A stretch of DNA of 42,448 nucleotides, taken from NCBI GenBank assembly GCA_949289155.1, contig CASEMX010000021.1:1-42448 (forward strand), given 5' to 3'. This stretch comes from an uncultured Parabacteroides sp. GTDB lineage: Bacteria > Bacteroidota > Bacteroidia > Bacteroidales > Tannerellaceae. The notes under the pieces were generated by a model, which had not been told where the DNA came from, did not search any database, and saw nothing but the letters and a program-made list of their open reading frames with translations. The position numbers and the translations under genes were made by a program. Each line of letters starts with the position of its first letter. The first letter of the stretch is position 1. This document shows, one piece after another, positions 24,758 to 33,688 of the stretch.

Positions 24758-27172
24758 ATGCAACACGTGATAAGAATCCTCTCCTCGTATGTAACTACGT
24801 TGGTAACTATGCTCATTTACGCGGCAGGCTTGGCGATTGCCACCCTGATTGAGAAGTACATGGGAACGGTAGCTGCCAAGCTCTTGGTTTATTACTCCCC
24901 GCTGTTCTTTCTCCTCCAGTTGCTGATGGTGGCGAATTTCTTGGCGATTGCCTGGCGGCATCGGCTATGGCAACGGCGGAAATGGAGCGTACTGGTGATT
25001 CACTTCTCCTTTATTATTATCCTCGCAGGAGCCTTGTGTTCGCATCTGTTCAGCGAAGAGGGGCTGTTGCATCTCCGGGAGGGAGAGCGCAGCAACCGCA
25101 TAGCTGTACGGACCCAAGAACGCACTTATTTCCATACGCTCCCCTTCGAGGTGGAGCTGGTGAAATTCACGATTGCACGCTACCCCGGTTCAGAGAGTCC
25201 CTCCTCTTTCGAGAGCGAAGTGCGGGTACATGCCAACGGGAAGACGGAACGCGCGTTGATTTATATGAACAATGTGCTCGATATGGAGGGATACCGCTTC
25301 TATCAGGCTTCGTATGACCCCGATGAGAAGGGAACGGTGCTCTCGGTCAGTCATGATATCGCAGGACGGAACATTACCTATACCGGTTACCTGCTGTTGT
25401 TGGTCGGGTTCCTGCTGAGTTTCTTCCGAAAAGATTCGAGGTTCCGGCAGCTCGGTCGGCAACTGAACCGACTGCACAGCGAGGGACTTCCTCTCCTCTT
25501 CCTGCTCTTGGGGATGCTGTTCCTGCCCACCTCCCTGCGAGCCGACGAGCCGCAGCCGGAAGCTATCAGCCGGGCTATCCAGCAATTCGCGGTGAGTCCG
25601 GAACATGCCGCCGCCTTTGGTTCACTTCCCATGCAGGCAGAGAGCGGACGGATGATTCCGGTGAATACCTTCTCCTCGGAGGTGCTGCGCAAGCTGCACA
25701 AGTCGGAACATTTCGGCACGCTGGAGCCGGACCAGTTCCTGCTCAGTCTGCTGGCTTTGCCGGAGATGTGGATGCGTGTCCCGCTTCTGCCTGTCTCGAA
25801 TCCGGAGATTATCTCCCGATACCAGCTTCCGAAGGAGGGCTGCTCTTATTTGCAACTCTTCGACCCCAACGGAGCCTACCGCCTGAGAGAGCCGGTGGAG
25901 ACCGCCTACCATAAGCAACCCAACCAGCGAACCCGCTTCGACAAGGACGTGATGAAGTTGGACGAACAGATTAACATCCTCCACCAGCTCTTCAGTTACC
26001 ACCTGATACGCATCTTCCCGAATGAGGCAGACTCGACACATAGATGGTACGCCCCGGGCGACGATCTCTCGGCATACAGCGGGCAGGACTCGATGTTCGT
26101 TTCGCGCATCTTCGGCTGGTACGTCAGTGAAGTGCGGAAAGCGATGCAGACGAAGGACTGGAGCAAGGCGGACGAAGTGCTCCGGATGATTGAGCGATAC
26201 CAGCAGGCAAGGAACAGCAGCTTGGACATCAGTCCGCGGCGGATTCAGGCGGAGATTACCTATAACCGGATGAACATCTTCCGCCATTGCAAGGTGGGCT
26301 ACCTCGTCGTGGGGGGATTGCTGCTCATCGTAGGGCTGGCGCGGATGTTCGGGCGGCGACCGGGCGGGAAGCTCCTGAGCGGAGGGCTGCTCATTGCCGG
26401 GCTGATGGTCTTCCTCTTCCATACCTACGGCATGGGAGTCCGCTGGTATATTGGCGGATATGCCCCGTGGAGCAATTCGTATGAGACAATGGTATATGTG
26501 GCATGGGCTACGGTCTTGGCTGGCGGACTCTTCGTGCGGCGGAGCCTCGTCACGGCAGCGCTGGCGATGCTGTTCGGGGGGATTATCCTTTTCGTCTCAG
26601 GGCTGAACTGGATGGACCCACAGATAGGTACGCTCGTGCCTGTGCTGAAATCGCCGTGGTTGATGTTTCATGTGGCGGTGATTGTTGCCGCGTATGGCTT
26701 CTTCGGCATCTGCTGCCTGCTGGGAATAACCAACCTCGGGGTGATGGCCCTCAGCCGGAGAGACAACCCGGAGCTGACGATTATCAACGAGATGTCTCTG
26801 CTGGTCGGCTTGGCACTCATGTCGATAGGCACGTTCTTAGGAGCCGTGTGGGCGAACGAGTCGTGGGGACGTTACTGGGGATGGGACCCCAAGGAGACGT
26901 GGGCGCTCATCACGATGGTGGTCTATGCCTTCGTTGCGCACCTGCGCTTGGTCCGCCGATGGTACTCCGCTTGGTCCTTCAACTTCCTGACGGTACTTGC
27001 CTTCGGTTCGGTCCTGATGACCTTCTTCGGCGTCAACTACCTGCTGAGCGGGATGCACTCGTATGGCGAGAACGACCAAGTGGGCAGCCTGTTCGGGTAC
27101 ATAGGCATCGCCTTCCTCCTGATTCTCCTCCTCGGCGGGTGGGCTTACCTATCTATAAAGAGGGTAAAATAG
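24758..27172 (+). CDS. Fused cytochrome c biogenesis protein (ResB/CcsB-like plus CcsA)
   Basis: 804-residue integral membrane protein of System II cytochrome c maturation, which moves and attaches haem to apocytochromes on the outer side of the inner membrane. The N-terminal part (residues 1-230) is a short ResB/CcsB-like region with helices near 8-30, 42-68 and 75-95, then a periplasmic section. A large periplasmic insert follows (about 255-510). The C-terminal CcsA part has many helices and the tryptophan-rich haem-handling motif WGRYWGWDPKETW near residue 704, plus NSYETMVYVAW and the His-bearing stretches LMFHVAVIVAAYG and LLSGMHSYGEND. Such fusions often sit beside nrfHA in Bacteroidales, but no cytochrome gene is next to it here. 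It is a single-gene unit divergent from the recombinase. Confidence 0.88.
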   Translation: MQHVIRILSSYVTTLVTMLIYAAGLAIATLIEKYMGTVAAKLLVYYSPLFFLLQLLMVANFLAIAWRHRLWQRRKWSVLVIHFSFIIILAGALCSHLFSEEGLLHLREGERSNRIAVRTQERTYFHTLPFEVELVKFTIARYPGSESPSSFESEVRVHANGKTERALIYMNNVLDMEGYRFYQASYDPDEKGTVLSVSHDIAGRNITYTGYLLLLVGFLLSFFRKDSRFRQLGRQLNRLHSEGLPLLFLLLGMLFLPTSLRADEPQPEAISRAIQQFAVSPEHAAAFGSLPMQAESGRMIPVNTFSSEVLRKLHKSEHFGTLEPDQFLLSLLALPEMWMRVPLLPVSNPEIISRYQLPKEGCSYLQLFDPNGAYRLREPVETAYHKQPNQRTRFDKDVMKLDEQINILHQLFSYHLIRIFPNEADSTHRWYAPGDDLSAYSGQDSMFVSRIFGWYVSEVRKAMQTKDWSKADEVLRMIERYQQARNSSLDISPRRIQAEITYNRMNIFRHCKVGYLVVGGLLLIVGLARMFGRRPGGKLLSGGLLIAGLMVFLFHTYGMGVRWYIGGYAPWSNSYETMVYVAWATVLAGGLFVRRSLVTAALAMLFGGIILFVSGLNWMDPQIGTLVPVLKSPWLMFHVAVIVAAYGFFGICCLLGITNLGVMALSRRDNPELTIINEMSLLVGLALMSIGTFLGAVWANESWGRYWGWDPKETWALITMVVYAFVAHLRLVRRWYSAWSFNFLTVLAFGSVLMTFFGVNYLLSGMHSYGENDQVGSLFGYIGIAFLLILLLGGWAYLSIKRVK

Positions 27173-27203
27173 GGATTCTTGACCTCTTTGCAGACATCTG
27201 CAA

Positions 27204-27312
27204 CAGACCATGGAGTACCCCAAAAGCTCACCATGGTGAACCCATCGACCTCGCCTTGGTGAACTCCCCCCACCTCACCATGGTGAACTCACCTACCTCA
27301 CCATGGTGAACT
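27204..27312. repeat. 23-bp-register repeat cluster D (CACCATGGTG palindromes)
   Basis: Five units start at 27204, 27227, 27250, 27274 and 27297 (steps 23, 23, 24, 23). The best form is CTCACCATGGTGAACTC, containing the palindrome CACCATGGTG. The first unit (CAGACCATGGAGTACC) and the third (CTCGCCTTGGTGAACTC) are decayed. It lies between convergent gene ends (cytochrome assembly gene and glmM), so it is not a promoter. Together with the terminator it fills most of the 347-base gene-free gap 27173-27519; the remainder shows nothing. Confidence 0.78.
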
Positions 27313-27376
27313 TTTCAAGCAGATATCGGGAAGGATATGCAGCCCACGAAGGGCACTCGGCTGCGGAGAAATAAAA

Positions 27377-27412
27377 ATGGGCTGCCACCCCACAACGGAG
27401 CCGGCAGCCCAT
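27377..27412 (-). terminator. Intrinsic terminator downstream of glmM
   Basis: ATGGGCTGCC (27377-27386) pairs with GGCAGCCCAT (27403-27412). On the minus strand the stem is followed by TTTTATTT. It lies about 108 bases beyond the glmM stop. Confidence 0.75.
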
Positions 27413-27519
27413 ACGAAAAACCCTATAAATTATATTAGCCGTTCTTACAAGAGCATTAACAGCATCGATGCAAGAAACTGCAGAAATAGCATGACTACTT
27501 GTATTACCTGTCCCATATC

Positions 27520-28911
27520 TTATTTGCACATATCGTTAATAATCCGAATCAATTCACCGCCAAGCGCCTCTGCCTCCTGCATGGTATGCGCCTCGGCATA
27601 TATGCGGATGATGGGCTCTGTATTACTTTTACGGAGATGCACCCAGCGGTCGGGGAAGTCAATCTTCACACCGTCGATGTCGGTAATCTCGTTACCCGCG
27701 AACTGCTCCTTCACGCGGCAGAGGATAGCATCCACGTCGATATCCGGCGTAAGCTGTACCTTCTGCTTCGAAATGAAGTAAGGCGGATAGGTCGCCCGAA
27801 GCTGGCTGACGCTCATCTGCTTCTTCGCGAGATGGGAAAGGAAGAGCGCGATACCTACCAACGCATCCCTGCCATAGTGGCTTGCCGGATAGATGACACC
27901 ACCGTTGCCCTCTCCGCCTATCACAGCGTGGGTATCCTTCATCATCTTGACGACATTCACCTCGCCCACGGCAGAAGCATGGTACTGGCATCCGGCGTAC
28001 CGTTGCGTCACGTCACGCAGGGCACGGCTCGAACTCAGGTTGCTCACCGTATTGCCCGGCGTGCGGCTCAGCACATAATCCGCCACGGCAACCAACGTAT
28101 ATTCTTCAACGAACATCTCGCCATTCTCGCAAACAATAGCCAAGCGGTCCACATCGGGGTCCACCACAAATCCAACATCCGCCTTGGCAGTACGCATCAG
28201 TTCCGATATCGTGGTCAAGTTCTCCGGCAGCGGCTCAGGATTGTGAGCGAAATGGCCGGTCGGCTCGCAGTTCAACTCGATAATATCCTCAACCCCCAAG
28301 GCACGCAGCAACGCAGGGATAGCGATACCCCCTACCGAATTCACGCAGTCTATCGCCACCTTGAAGTGCGCCTTCCGGATAGCCTCCGTATCGACCAAGT
28401 CGAGCTTCAGCACCGAGTCGATATGCTTCTGTATATAGGACGTATCGGTAATCACCCGTCCCAGATGGTCCACATCCGCGAAGGTAAACTCCTCCTTCTC
28501 TGCCAAAGCCAACACCTCTGCTCCCTCATCGGCATTCAGGAACTCGCCGCGTTCGTTCAGCAATTTAAGCGCATTCCACTGCTTCGGATTATGGCTTGCC
28601 GTCAGGATGATACCGCCACAGGCGCCCTCCATTGCGACAGCCAGTTCGGTAGTCGGCGTGGTGGCAAGGTCGATGTCAACGACATCAAATCCCATACCGG
28701 TCAAGGTCCCCAGCACGACCTGCTTCACCATCGGTCCGGAGATGCGGGCATCCCGCCCGACCACTATCTTATTGGTCGTAATCTTCGTATGCTTACGGAT
28801 AAAGGTAGCATAGGCAGCTACAAACTTCACGATGGCTAACGGATTCAAGCCATCCTCCGGGCTTCCGCCGATAGTCCCGCGAATCCCGGATATAGATTTA
28901 ATTAATGTCAT
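27520..28911 (-). CDS. glmM: Phosphoglucosamine mutase
   Basis: 463 residues of the alpha-D-phosphohexomutase family, full length. It converts glucosamine-6-phosphate to glucosamine-1-phosphate on the way to UDP-GlcNAc for peptidoglycan and lipid A. The active-site phosphoserine lies in ILTASHNPKQWN (Ser106), the metal loop is VDPDVDRLAIV, the sugar-binding loop is GGEGNGGVIYPA and the phosphate-binding loop is RKSNTEPIIRIYAE. The GGEGNGG form occurs in Bacteroidetes and archaeal-type sugar mutases, so phosphomannomutase activity cannot be excluded by eye. It begins 46 bases after the DUF4827 stop and is probably co-transcribed with that gene and the DHH phosphoesterase gene. Confidence 0.85.
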   Translation of the reverse strand: MTLIKSISGIRGTIGGSPEDGLNPLAIVKFVAAYATFIRKHTKITTNKIVVGRDARISGPMVKQVVLGTLTGMGFDVVDIDLATTPTTELAVAMEGACGGIILTASHNPKQWNALKLLNERGEFLNADEGAEVLALAEKEEFTFADVDHLGRVITDTSYIQKHIDSVLKLDLVDTEAIRKAHFKVAIDCVNSVGGIAIPALLRALGVEDIIELNCEPTGHFAHNPEPLPENLTTISELMRTAKADVGFVVDPDVDRLAIVCENGEMFVEEYTLVAVADYVLSRTPGNTVSNLSSSRALRDVTQRYAGCQYHASAVGEVNVVKMMKDTHAVIGGEGNGGVIYPASHYGRDALVGIALFLSHLAKKQMSVSQLRATYPPYFISKQKVQLTPDIDVDAILCRVKEQFAGNEITDIDGVKIDFPDRWVHLRKSNTEPIIRIYAEAHTMQEAEALGGELIRIINDMCK

Positions 28912-28957
28912 AGGTATATCAGACTTAAAAACAATGAATAATCTCGTTTATTTACTA

Positions 28958-29548
28958 TTACTTCTCGAAAATGTACCGCACCCGCGTAAAGTAAACCGGC
29001 TCGTACATCTGCCGCAACATCGTGGAAGAAATCTTGAAGGGGACAATCAGCTTCACCTCCGCACTGTCGCCCACATGATACAAGCCCGATGCCAATCCCT
29101 CACTGACATACATCTCCAATCCGCTGCTGGCGCTTCCGTCCTGCACGGCAGTAGTCTGCATCATATTATACTCATAATAGGGCGTACATTGCATCGTCAC
29201 CGGCAGATAGTTGCTGGCAAAGCCGTCGATAGTCACCGTGTCCGACATGAATATCCGCGCAGTAAACCGGCAAATCACGTTCTGACGTACTCCCTCCCCT
29301 ATGCGGTTGCCGTTCCCGGAGTCTATAACGTTCAGATAAACGTCGTTCTCTAACTTCACGAATTCGTTCTCTCTAAAGACACCATCTGCGGGGTAGTCGT
29401 CCAACACCACGATACCCTCCTGCTCCATTAAGCGCTCAATAGCGTCCTTCTCTGCTTCCAGTCTTTCGGTATATGACTTTGTATCATCGCAAGAGCTCAC
29501 TGACAAAGCCGCACACATCAACATCACGAATCCCGTTATCTTCTTCAT
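28958..29548 (-). CDS. DUF4827 family lipoprotein
   Basis: 196-residue lipoprotein with lipobox SVSSC (Cys20) followed by DDTKSYTERLEAEKDAIERL, an acidic helix. The remainder is beta-rich, with VKLENDVYLNVIDSGNG, ICRFTARIFMSDTV and GDSAEVKLIVPFKI, a layout similar to FKBP-type peptidyl-prolyl isomerases. DUF4827 proteins are recurrent Bacteroidales neighbours of glmM. A folding role is possible, but no catalytic residues can be named. It lies 59 bases after the DHH phosphoesterase gene. Confidence 0.75.
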   Translation of the reverse strand: MKKITGFVMLMCAALSVSSCDDTKSYTERLEAEKDAIERLMEQEGIVVLDDYPADGVFRENEFVKLENDVYLNVIDSGNGNRIGEGVRQNVICRFTARIFMSDTVTIDGFASNYLPVTMQCTPYYEYNMMQTTAVQDGSASSGLEMYVSEGLASGLYHVGDSAEVKLIVPFKISSTMLRQMYEPVYFTRVRYIFEK

Positions 29549-29577
29549 TTGTTCTGTTACTTTATGATTTCAAGGGG

Positions 29578-29585
29578 CAAATATA
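29578..29585 (-). promoter_or_regulatory. -7 box upstream of DUF4827-glmM
   Basis: On the minus strand TATATTTG matches TAnnTTTG exactly, 30 bases before the DUF4827 ATG. No clear -33 box. It may give extra transcription of DUF4827 and glmM. Confidence 0.45.
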
Positions 29586-29607
29586 GGCAATATCAGAGAA
29601 TCAGCCA

Positions 29608-30654
29608 CTATGATTGCGCCGATTCTTTCGCCTCATCCGGATTAAATTCTGCTAAACCCCGCTCGAATACAGCGATAGCATCGGCCAAAGAGCCATAGAA
29701 CTCACCACCGGAAGCATTCTTGTGACCTCCTCCATTAAAATAGGCTGAGGCAAACAGATTGCAAGGGAACTCACCGACGGAGCGTAGCGATACCTTAATA
29801 TAATCTTTATCTTCCCGGATAAAAGCACTGAACGAGACCCCCTCGATACTCAACGGCATATTCACAAACCCCTCCGTATCACCCGGGCGGTAACTGAAGC
29901 GCATCAGTTCGCGATTAGATAAGGTAATCAGTGCCGCCTGCTTCTCCGGATAAATCTTCATCTTCTGATACAATACGTACCCTTGAAGCCTTAACCGGCT
30001 CTCGGAATAGACTTGAAAGACCTTCCTATATATTGCATCCTTGTCGATGCCCTTCTTGATAAGCTCTTCGATAATCGCATAAATCTCCGGCTTATTCGAA
30101 TTATAGGTAAACGCACCTGTATCCGTCATCATCCCCGTATAGATACATTCTGCTGTATCCTTTGTTAATAAATCAAACATCCCCATCCGGCAAATGAATC
30201 GGAATATCATCTCACTGGTCGAAGATATCTCCGGATGCGACATCACCACTCTGCAAAAATCCGCCGGATGCAAATGATGATCAATCAATACCCGTCTGCC
30301 CGGAGCCTCTAATAACGACTTAGCCATCTTGTCCACCCGTTTCGGCTCATTAAAATCCAGACAAAACAGGACATCGGCTTCGTTCATCAGCTTATCAGCG
30401 AACTCCGGATACTTCTCATATATCACAATTTCCTTAGCTCCCGGCATCCATTTATAAAACTGTGGAAAATCGTTCGGTACAATCACGGATACATTATCTT
30501 TGCCGTATGCATTCAAAAAATGATATAATCCTAATGACGAACCCAACGCATCCCCATCCGGAGATACGTGAGTTACTATCACAAACTTATCACCTTTCTC
30601 AACATATTTCTTTGCTTTTTGAATCTTTTCTTCAGGAATGATTTTCGTAATCAT
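29608..30654 (-). CDS. DHH/DHHA1 phosphoesterase (nanoRNase / pAp phosphatase type)
   Basis: 348-residue cytosolic DHH phosphoesterase of the NrnA type, which degrades very short RNA and can hydrolyse 3'-phosphoadenosine 5'-phosphate. Metal ligands are visible in order: THVSPDGDALGSS (Asp33, Asp35), LFCLDFNE (Asp100), the family signature LIDHHLHP (Asp125-His126-His127) and MTDTGAFTYN. The C-terminal DHHA1 domain ends in the substrate-binding stretch GGGHKNASGGEF. Length is as expected for NrnA. It is the first gene of the minus-strand unit that continues to DUF4827 and glmM, and is divergent from the exonuclease gene. Confidence 0.88.
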   Translation of the reverse strand: MITKIIPEEKIQKAKKYVEKGDKFVIVTHVSPDGDALGSSLGLYHFLNAYGKDNVSVIVPNDFPQFYKWMPGAKEIVIYEKYPEFADKLMNEADVLFCLDFNEPKRVDKMAKSLLEAPGRRVLIDHHLHPADFCRVVMSHPEISSTSEMIFRFICRMGMFDLLTKDTAECIYTGMMTDTGAFTYNSNKPEIYAIIEELIKKGIDKDAIYRKVFQVYSESRLRLQGYVLYQKMKIYPEKQAALITLSNRELMRFSYRPGDTEGFVNMPLSIEGVSFSAFIREDKDYIKVSLRSVGEFPCNLFASAYFNGGGHKNASGGEFYGSLADAIAVFERGLAEFNPDEAKESAQS

Positions 30655-30679
30655 AGTCTCATCTTTAAATTCAGCAGCG

Positions 30680-30687
30680 CAAAGATA
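30680..30687 (-). promoter_or_regulatory. -7 box of the DHH phosphoesterase gene
   Basis: The minus strand reads TATCTTTG, an exact TAnnTTTG match 25 bases before the ATG. A -33 TTTG is not obvious. Confidence 0.5.
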
Positions 30688-30727
30688 CGCCTTTTACCGG
30701 ATAATTCTTGTTCCCCGATAAAGCGAA

Positions 30728-30759
30728 GTTGCCCATGTAATAGTTTTTTTCTACATTTG
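30728..30759 (+). promoter_or_regulatory. Promoter of the exonuclease-amidase operon
   Basis: GTTG (30728-30731), 20 bases, then TACATTTG (30752-30759), an exact -7 box. The start codon of the exonuclease gene is 26 bases further on. Confidence 0.6.
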
Positions 30760-30785
30760 CTATCCGTAATAAGGCATATAACAAT

Positions 30786-31379
30786 ATGAAAATTCTTTTT
30801 TTTGACTTAGAAACGACCGGAATCCGTTATTGGAGGAACGGAATTCATCAGATAAGCGGTGAAATCGTGATAGATGGAGAGACCAAAGAGTCTTTCAACT
30901 TCCATGTTCAGCCGAACCCATTATGCGATATCGATGAAGATGCGCTGAATGTATGCGGGGTTACGCGAGAACAAATCATGAGCTATACACCGATGCACGA
31001 AGTATATACGGAGTTAATTGCCATGCTCTCCAAATATGTAGATAAATATGACCGAAAAGATAAATTCTTCTTGGCAGGATATAACAATGCCTCTTTCGAT
31101 AATTATTTTCTAAAGGCATTTTTTGTCCAAAACGGAGATAACTACTTCTACTCATGGTTTTGGGTAAACTCCATCGACATTATGGTATTGGCAACGCAAT
31201 ATCTGTTGGAAGAACGGCACAATATGCCCGACTTTAAGCAAGAGACCGTGGCCAAAGCATTAGGAATACCATTAGAAGAAAGCCAACTTCATAATGCAGC
31301 TTACGATATTTACCTAACAAAAGAGATTTATAAACGCCTACTTAATCCAAACACATGCAATCGAACAAGTATATTATAA
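30786..31379 (+). CDS. DEDDh 3'-5' exonuclease (DnaQ-like)
   Basis: 197-residue stand-alone exonuclease of the DnaQ/RNase T fold. All acidic motifs are present: FFDLETTG (Asp7, Glu9), NASFDNYFL (Asp105) and LHNAAYDIYLTKEIY (His169, Asp174). This is the DEDDh set that cuts nucleotides from 3' ends in DNA proofreading or RNA trimming. Without other domains the substrate is unknown. The stop codon overlaps the start of the following amidase gene by 25 bases, so the two are translationally linked. This gene and the next two look more A/T-rich than the flanking genes. Confidence 0.88.
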   Translation: MKILFFDLETTGIRYWRNGIHQISGEIVIDGETKESFNFHVQPNPLCDIDEDALNVCGVTREQIMSYTPMHEVYTELIAMLSKYVDKYDRKDKFFLAGYNNASFDNYFLKAFFVQNGDNYFYSWFWVNSIDIMVLATQYLLEERHNMPDFKQETVAKALGIPLEESQLHNAAYDIYLTKEIYKRLLNPNTCNRTSIL

Positions 31380-32356
31380 TCCTTATCTGCCTGCTTTTTC
31401 TCTTAACGCCTGCTTTAAAGGCCCAAGAGAAAGCCTATCCCCAAAAAGGCGAAGGCATCGAACTCTTCTTAAAACGGTTCAATCGCACAGGACAAAGCTA
31501 TCAAAAGGAATTCATCCGAATCAATAAAAAGAAGCTAGGCAAGGATAATGCGCTGATTGCCGGAGTAAAATATACCCTTCCCCCTTTGCGAGGACAAAAA
31601 GCTGCCGGAACTTCAGGGAAAGCCAGAAAAGGATATGAACCTCTCTTCGGGAAAAAATATGCAAACTATTCACAAGTATCCTCCGAACTGAAAGGTACTT
31701 GTTTTTATTTGGTCAGCGGGCATGGAGGGCCGGACCCCGGAGCAATTGGAAAGATTGGTAATCACGAATTGCACGAAGATGAATACGCTTACGATATTAT
31801 TCTCCGGGTTGCACGGAACTTAATGCAACGGGGAGCCAAAGTTCATATCATTATACAAGATAAAAAAGATGGAATACGCGACGGGATGTATCTGAATAAT
31901 ACGAAACGCGAAACTTGCATGGGGAGTAAGATCCCATTAAATCAGGTAAGCCGCCTCAAACAAAGGTGTGATAAAATAAATGCCTTGATGAAACAAGACA
32001 AAGAAACCTATAAACGCGCTCTATTTATTCATGTTGACAGCCGGGCACGAGGTAAACAAATGGATGTTTTCTTTTATCATGCAGGAAGCAAACAAGGCAA
32101 AAAATTAGCGAATACGGTCAAACAGACATTCAAAAGCAAATATGCCCACCATCAACCGGGCAGAGGATTTACAGGAACGGTCAGCAAACGGAACCTGTAT
32201 GTTTTACGTAACGCCCAGCCAGTTTCTCTCTTCATCGAAATCGGGAATATACAAAATAAATACGACCAGCAACGCATTATCCTAAGCAATAATCGGCAAG
32301 CATTGGCGAATTGGATTAGCGAAGCCTTCGTCAAAGATTATAAACAATACAAATAA
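31355..32356 (+). CDS. N-acetylmuramoyl-L-alanine amidase (Amidase_3)
   Basis: 333-residue secreted cell-wall hydrolase that cleaves the bond between N-acetylmuramic acid and the stem peptide. The signal peptide is MQSNKYIIILICLLFLLTPALKAQ. Residues about 30-80 resemble a LysM-like peptidoglycan-binding unit (EGIELFLKRFN through LIAGVKYTLPP). The zinc ligands typical of Amidase_3 are His123 (SGHGGPDPGA), Glu143 (EDEYAYD) and His226 (LFIHVDS), with the catalytic Glu in LFIEIGNIQN. The start inside the end of the exonuclease gene is needed for the signal peptide; no later Met offers one. Confidence 0.87.
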   Translation: MQSNKYIIILICLLFLLTPALKAQEKAYPQKGEGIELFLKRFNRTGQSYQKEFIRINKKKLGKDNALIAGVKYTLPPLRGQKAAGTSGKARKGYEPLFGKKYANYSQVSSELKGTCFYLVSGHGGPDPGAIGKIGNHELHEDEYAYDIILRVARNLMQRGAKVHIIIQDKKDGIRDGMYLNNTKRETCMGSKIPLNQVSRLKQRCDKINALMKQDKETYKRALFIHVDSRARGKQMDVFFYHAGSKQGKKLANTVKQTFKSKYAHHQPGRGFTGTVSKRNLYVLRNAQPVSLFIEIGNIQNKYDQQRIILSNNRQALANWISEAFVKDYKQYK

Positions 32357-32376
32357 AAAATATAAGGGAACAAAAT

Positions 32377-33633
32377 ATGAATATATCTCCTTTTGCAAGT
32401 CCAGTCTATGTCATGTTAAAACCGGTCGGGTCGGTATGTAATCTGGCCTGCGACTACTGTTATTATTTAGAGAAAAGCAAATTGTATCCAAATACCAAGA
32501 ACCAAATTCTGACTGACGAGTTGCTCGAAACATTTATCCAGCAATATATGAACTGCCAGACCATGCAAGAGGTTCTTTTTACTTGGCATGGCGGAGAACC
32601 TTTGATGCGGCCTATCAGTTTCTATAAAAAAGCATTGGAATTACAACGAAAATATGCCCGCGGACGGCGTATCGACAACTGCATACAGACTAACGGGACG
32701 CTCCTGACCGACGATTGGTGCAAATTTTTCAAGGAGAATAATTTTCTCGTGGGCATCTCAATTGATGGGCCACAAGAGTTCCATGACGAATACCGAAGAA
32801 ACCGACAAAATCTCCCCTCTTTTCACAAAGTCATGAAAGGAATCAATCTTCTTAAGAAGCATGGCGTGGAATATAATGCGATGGCAGTCGTAAACGACTA
32901 CAATGTGGACTACCCGCTGGAGTTTTATCGGTTCTTTAAAGACATAAATTGCCATTATATTCAATTTTCTCCCATTGTAGAACGTCTTTCTGTGCATAAA
33001 GATGGGACGACACTCACTACTCCGGAACAACAAAACGCAGCTATCCAATTAGCTCCTTTCTCGGTCGATTCTGTAAAATGGGGAGACTTCCTTTGTGCCA
33101 TTTTTGACGAATGGGTGCAACAAGATGTCGGCAATTTCTTCATCCAATTGTTTGACGCTACTTTGGCCAATTGGGTAGGCGTAACGCCCGGAATCTGTTC
33201 TTTAGCCAAAAACTGCGGACATGCTGGCGTAATGGAGTTTAATGGCGATGTTTACTCCTGCGACCATTTTGTTTTTCCGGAATATAGGCTGGGAAATATT
33301 CACCAGCAGACATTAACGGAGATGATGTATAGCCCACGGCAATTGGCTTTCGGGGCAGACAAACAGAACAAACTCCCTCGCCAATGCCGCGAATGCGAAT
33401 ATCTGTTTGCCTGCAACGGCGAATGTCCAAAGAATCGTTTTCTGCAAACGGCTGATGGCGAAGCCGGACTGAATTATTTATGCGCCGGCTATCGGAAATA
33501 TTTTGCCCATGTCGCTCCTTTTATGGATTTTATGAAGGCTGAGCTGCAAGCACAACGTCCGCCGGCAAATATTATGGAACATATTCAAATAAACAACGGG
33601 ATTATTTCATTAAAAGACTCGGCGATTCATTAA
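32377..33633 (+). CDS. Anaerobic sulfatase-maturating enzyme (radical SAM/SPASM)
   Basis: 418-residue radical SAM enzyme. The SAM-cluster motif is CNLACDYC (Cys21, Cys25, Cys28). The C-terminal SPASM region carries the auxiliary cluster cysteines in CSLAKNCG, YSCDHFVFPEYRLGN, CRECEYLFACNGECPKNRF and YLCAGYR. Enzymes with this pattern oxidise a Cys or Ser of sulfatases to formylglycine without oxygen, and gut Bacteroidales need them to use sulfated glycans. No sulfatase gene is nearby, so it would act in trans on sulfatases encoded elsewhere. It lies 20 bases behind the amidase gene. Confidence 0.87.
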   Translation: MNISPFASPVYVMLKPVGSVCNLACDYCYYLEKSKLYPNTKNQILTDELLETFIQQYMNCQTMQEVLFTWHGGEPLMRPISFYKKALELQRKYARGRRIDNCIQTNGTLLTDDWCKFFKENNFLVGISIDGPQEFHDEYRRNRQNLPSFHKVMKGINLLKKHGVEYNAMAVVNDYNVDYPLEFYRFFKDINCHYIQFSPIVERLSVHKDGTTLTTPEQQNAAIQLAPFSVDSVKWGDFLCAIFDEWVQQDVGNFFIQLFDATLANWVGVTPGICSLAKNCGHAGVMEFNGDVYSCDHFVFPEYRLGNIHQQTLTEMMYSPRQLAFGADKQNKLPRQCRECEYLFACNGECPKNRFLQTADGEAGLNYLCAGYRKYFAHVAPFMDFMKAELQAQRPPANIMEHIQINNGIISLKDSAIH

Positions 33634-33688
33634 AAATAACAGATAAATAAGCGTATGAGTCCGATTTCATATCAACTATAATATATAA

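Noticed and set aside
24758-27309. Long alternative frames inside the cytochrome c assembly gene
   Set aside because: They are high-G/C shadow frames without motifs; the main frame carries the WGRYWGWDPKETW signature and membrane helices.
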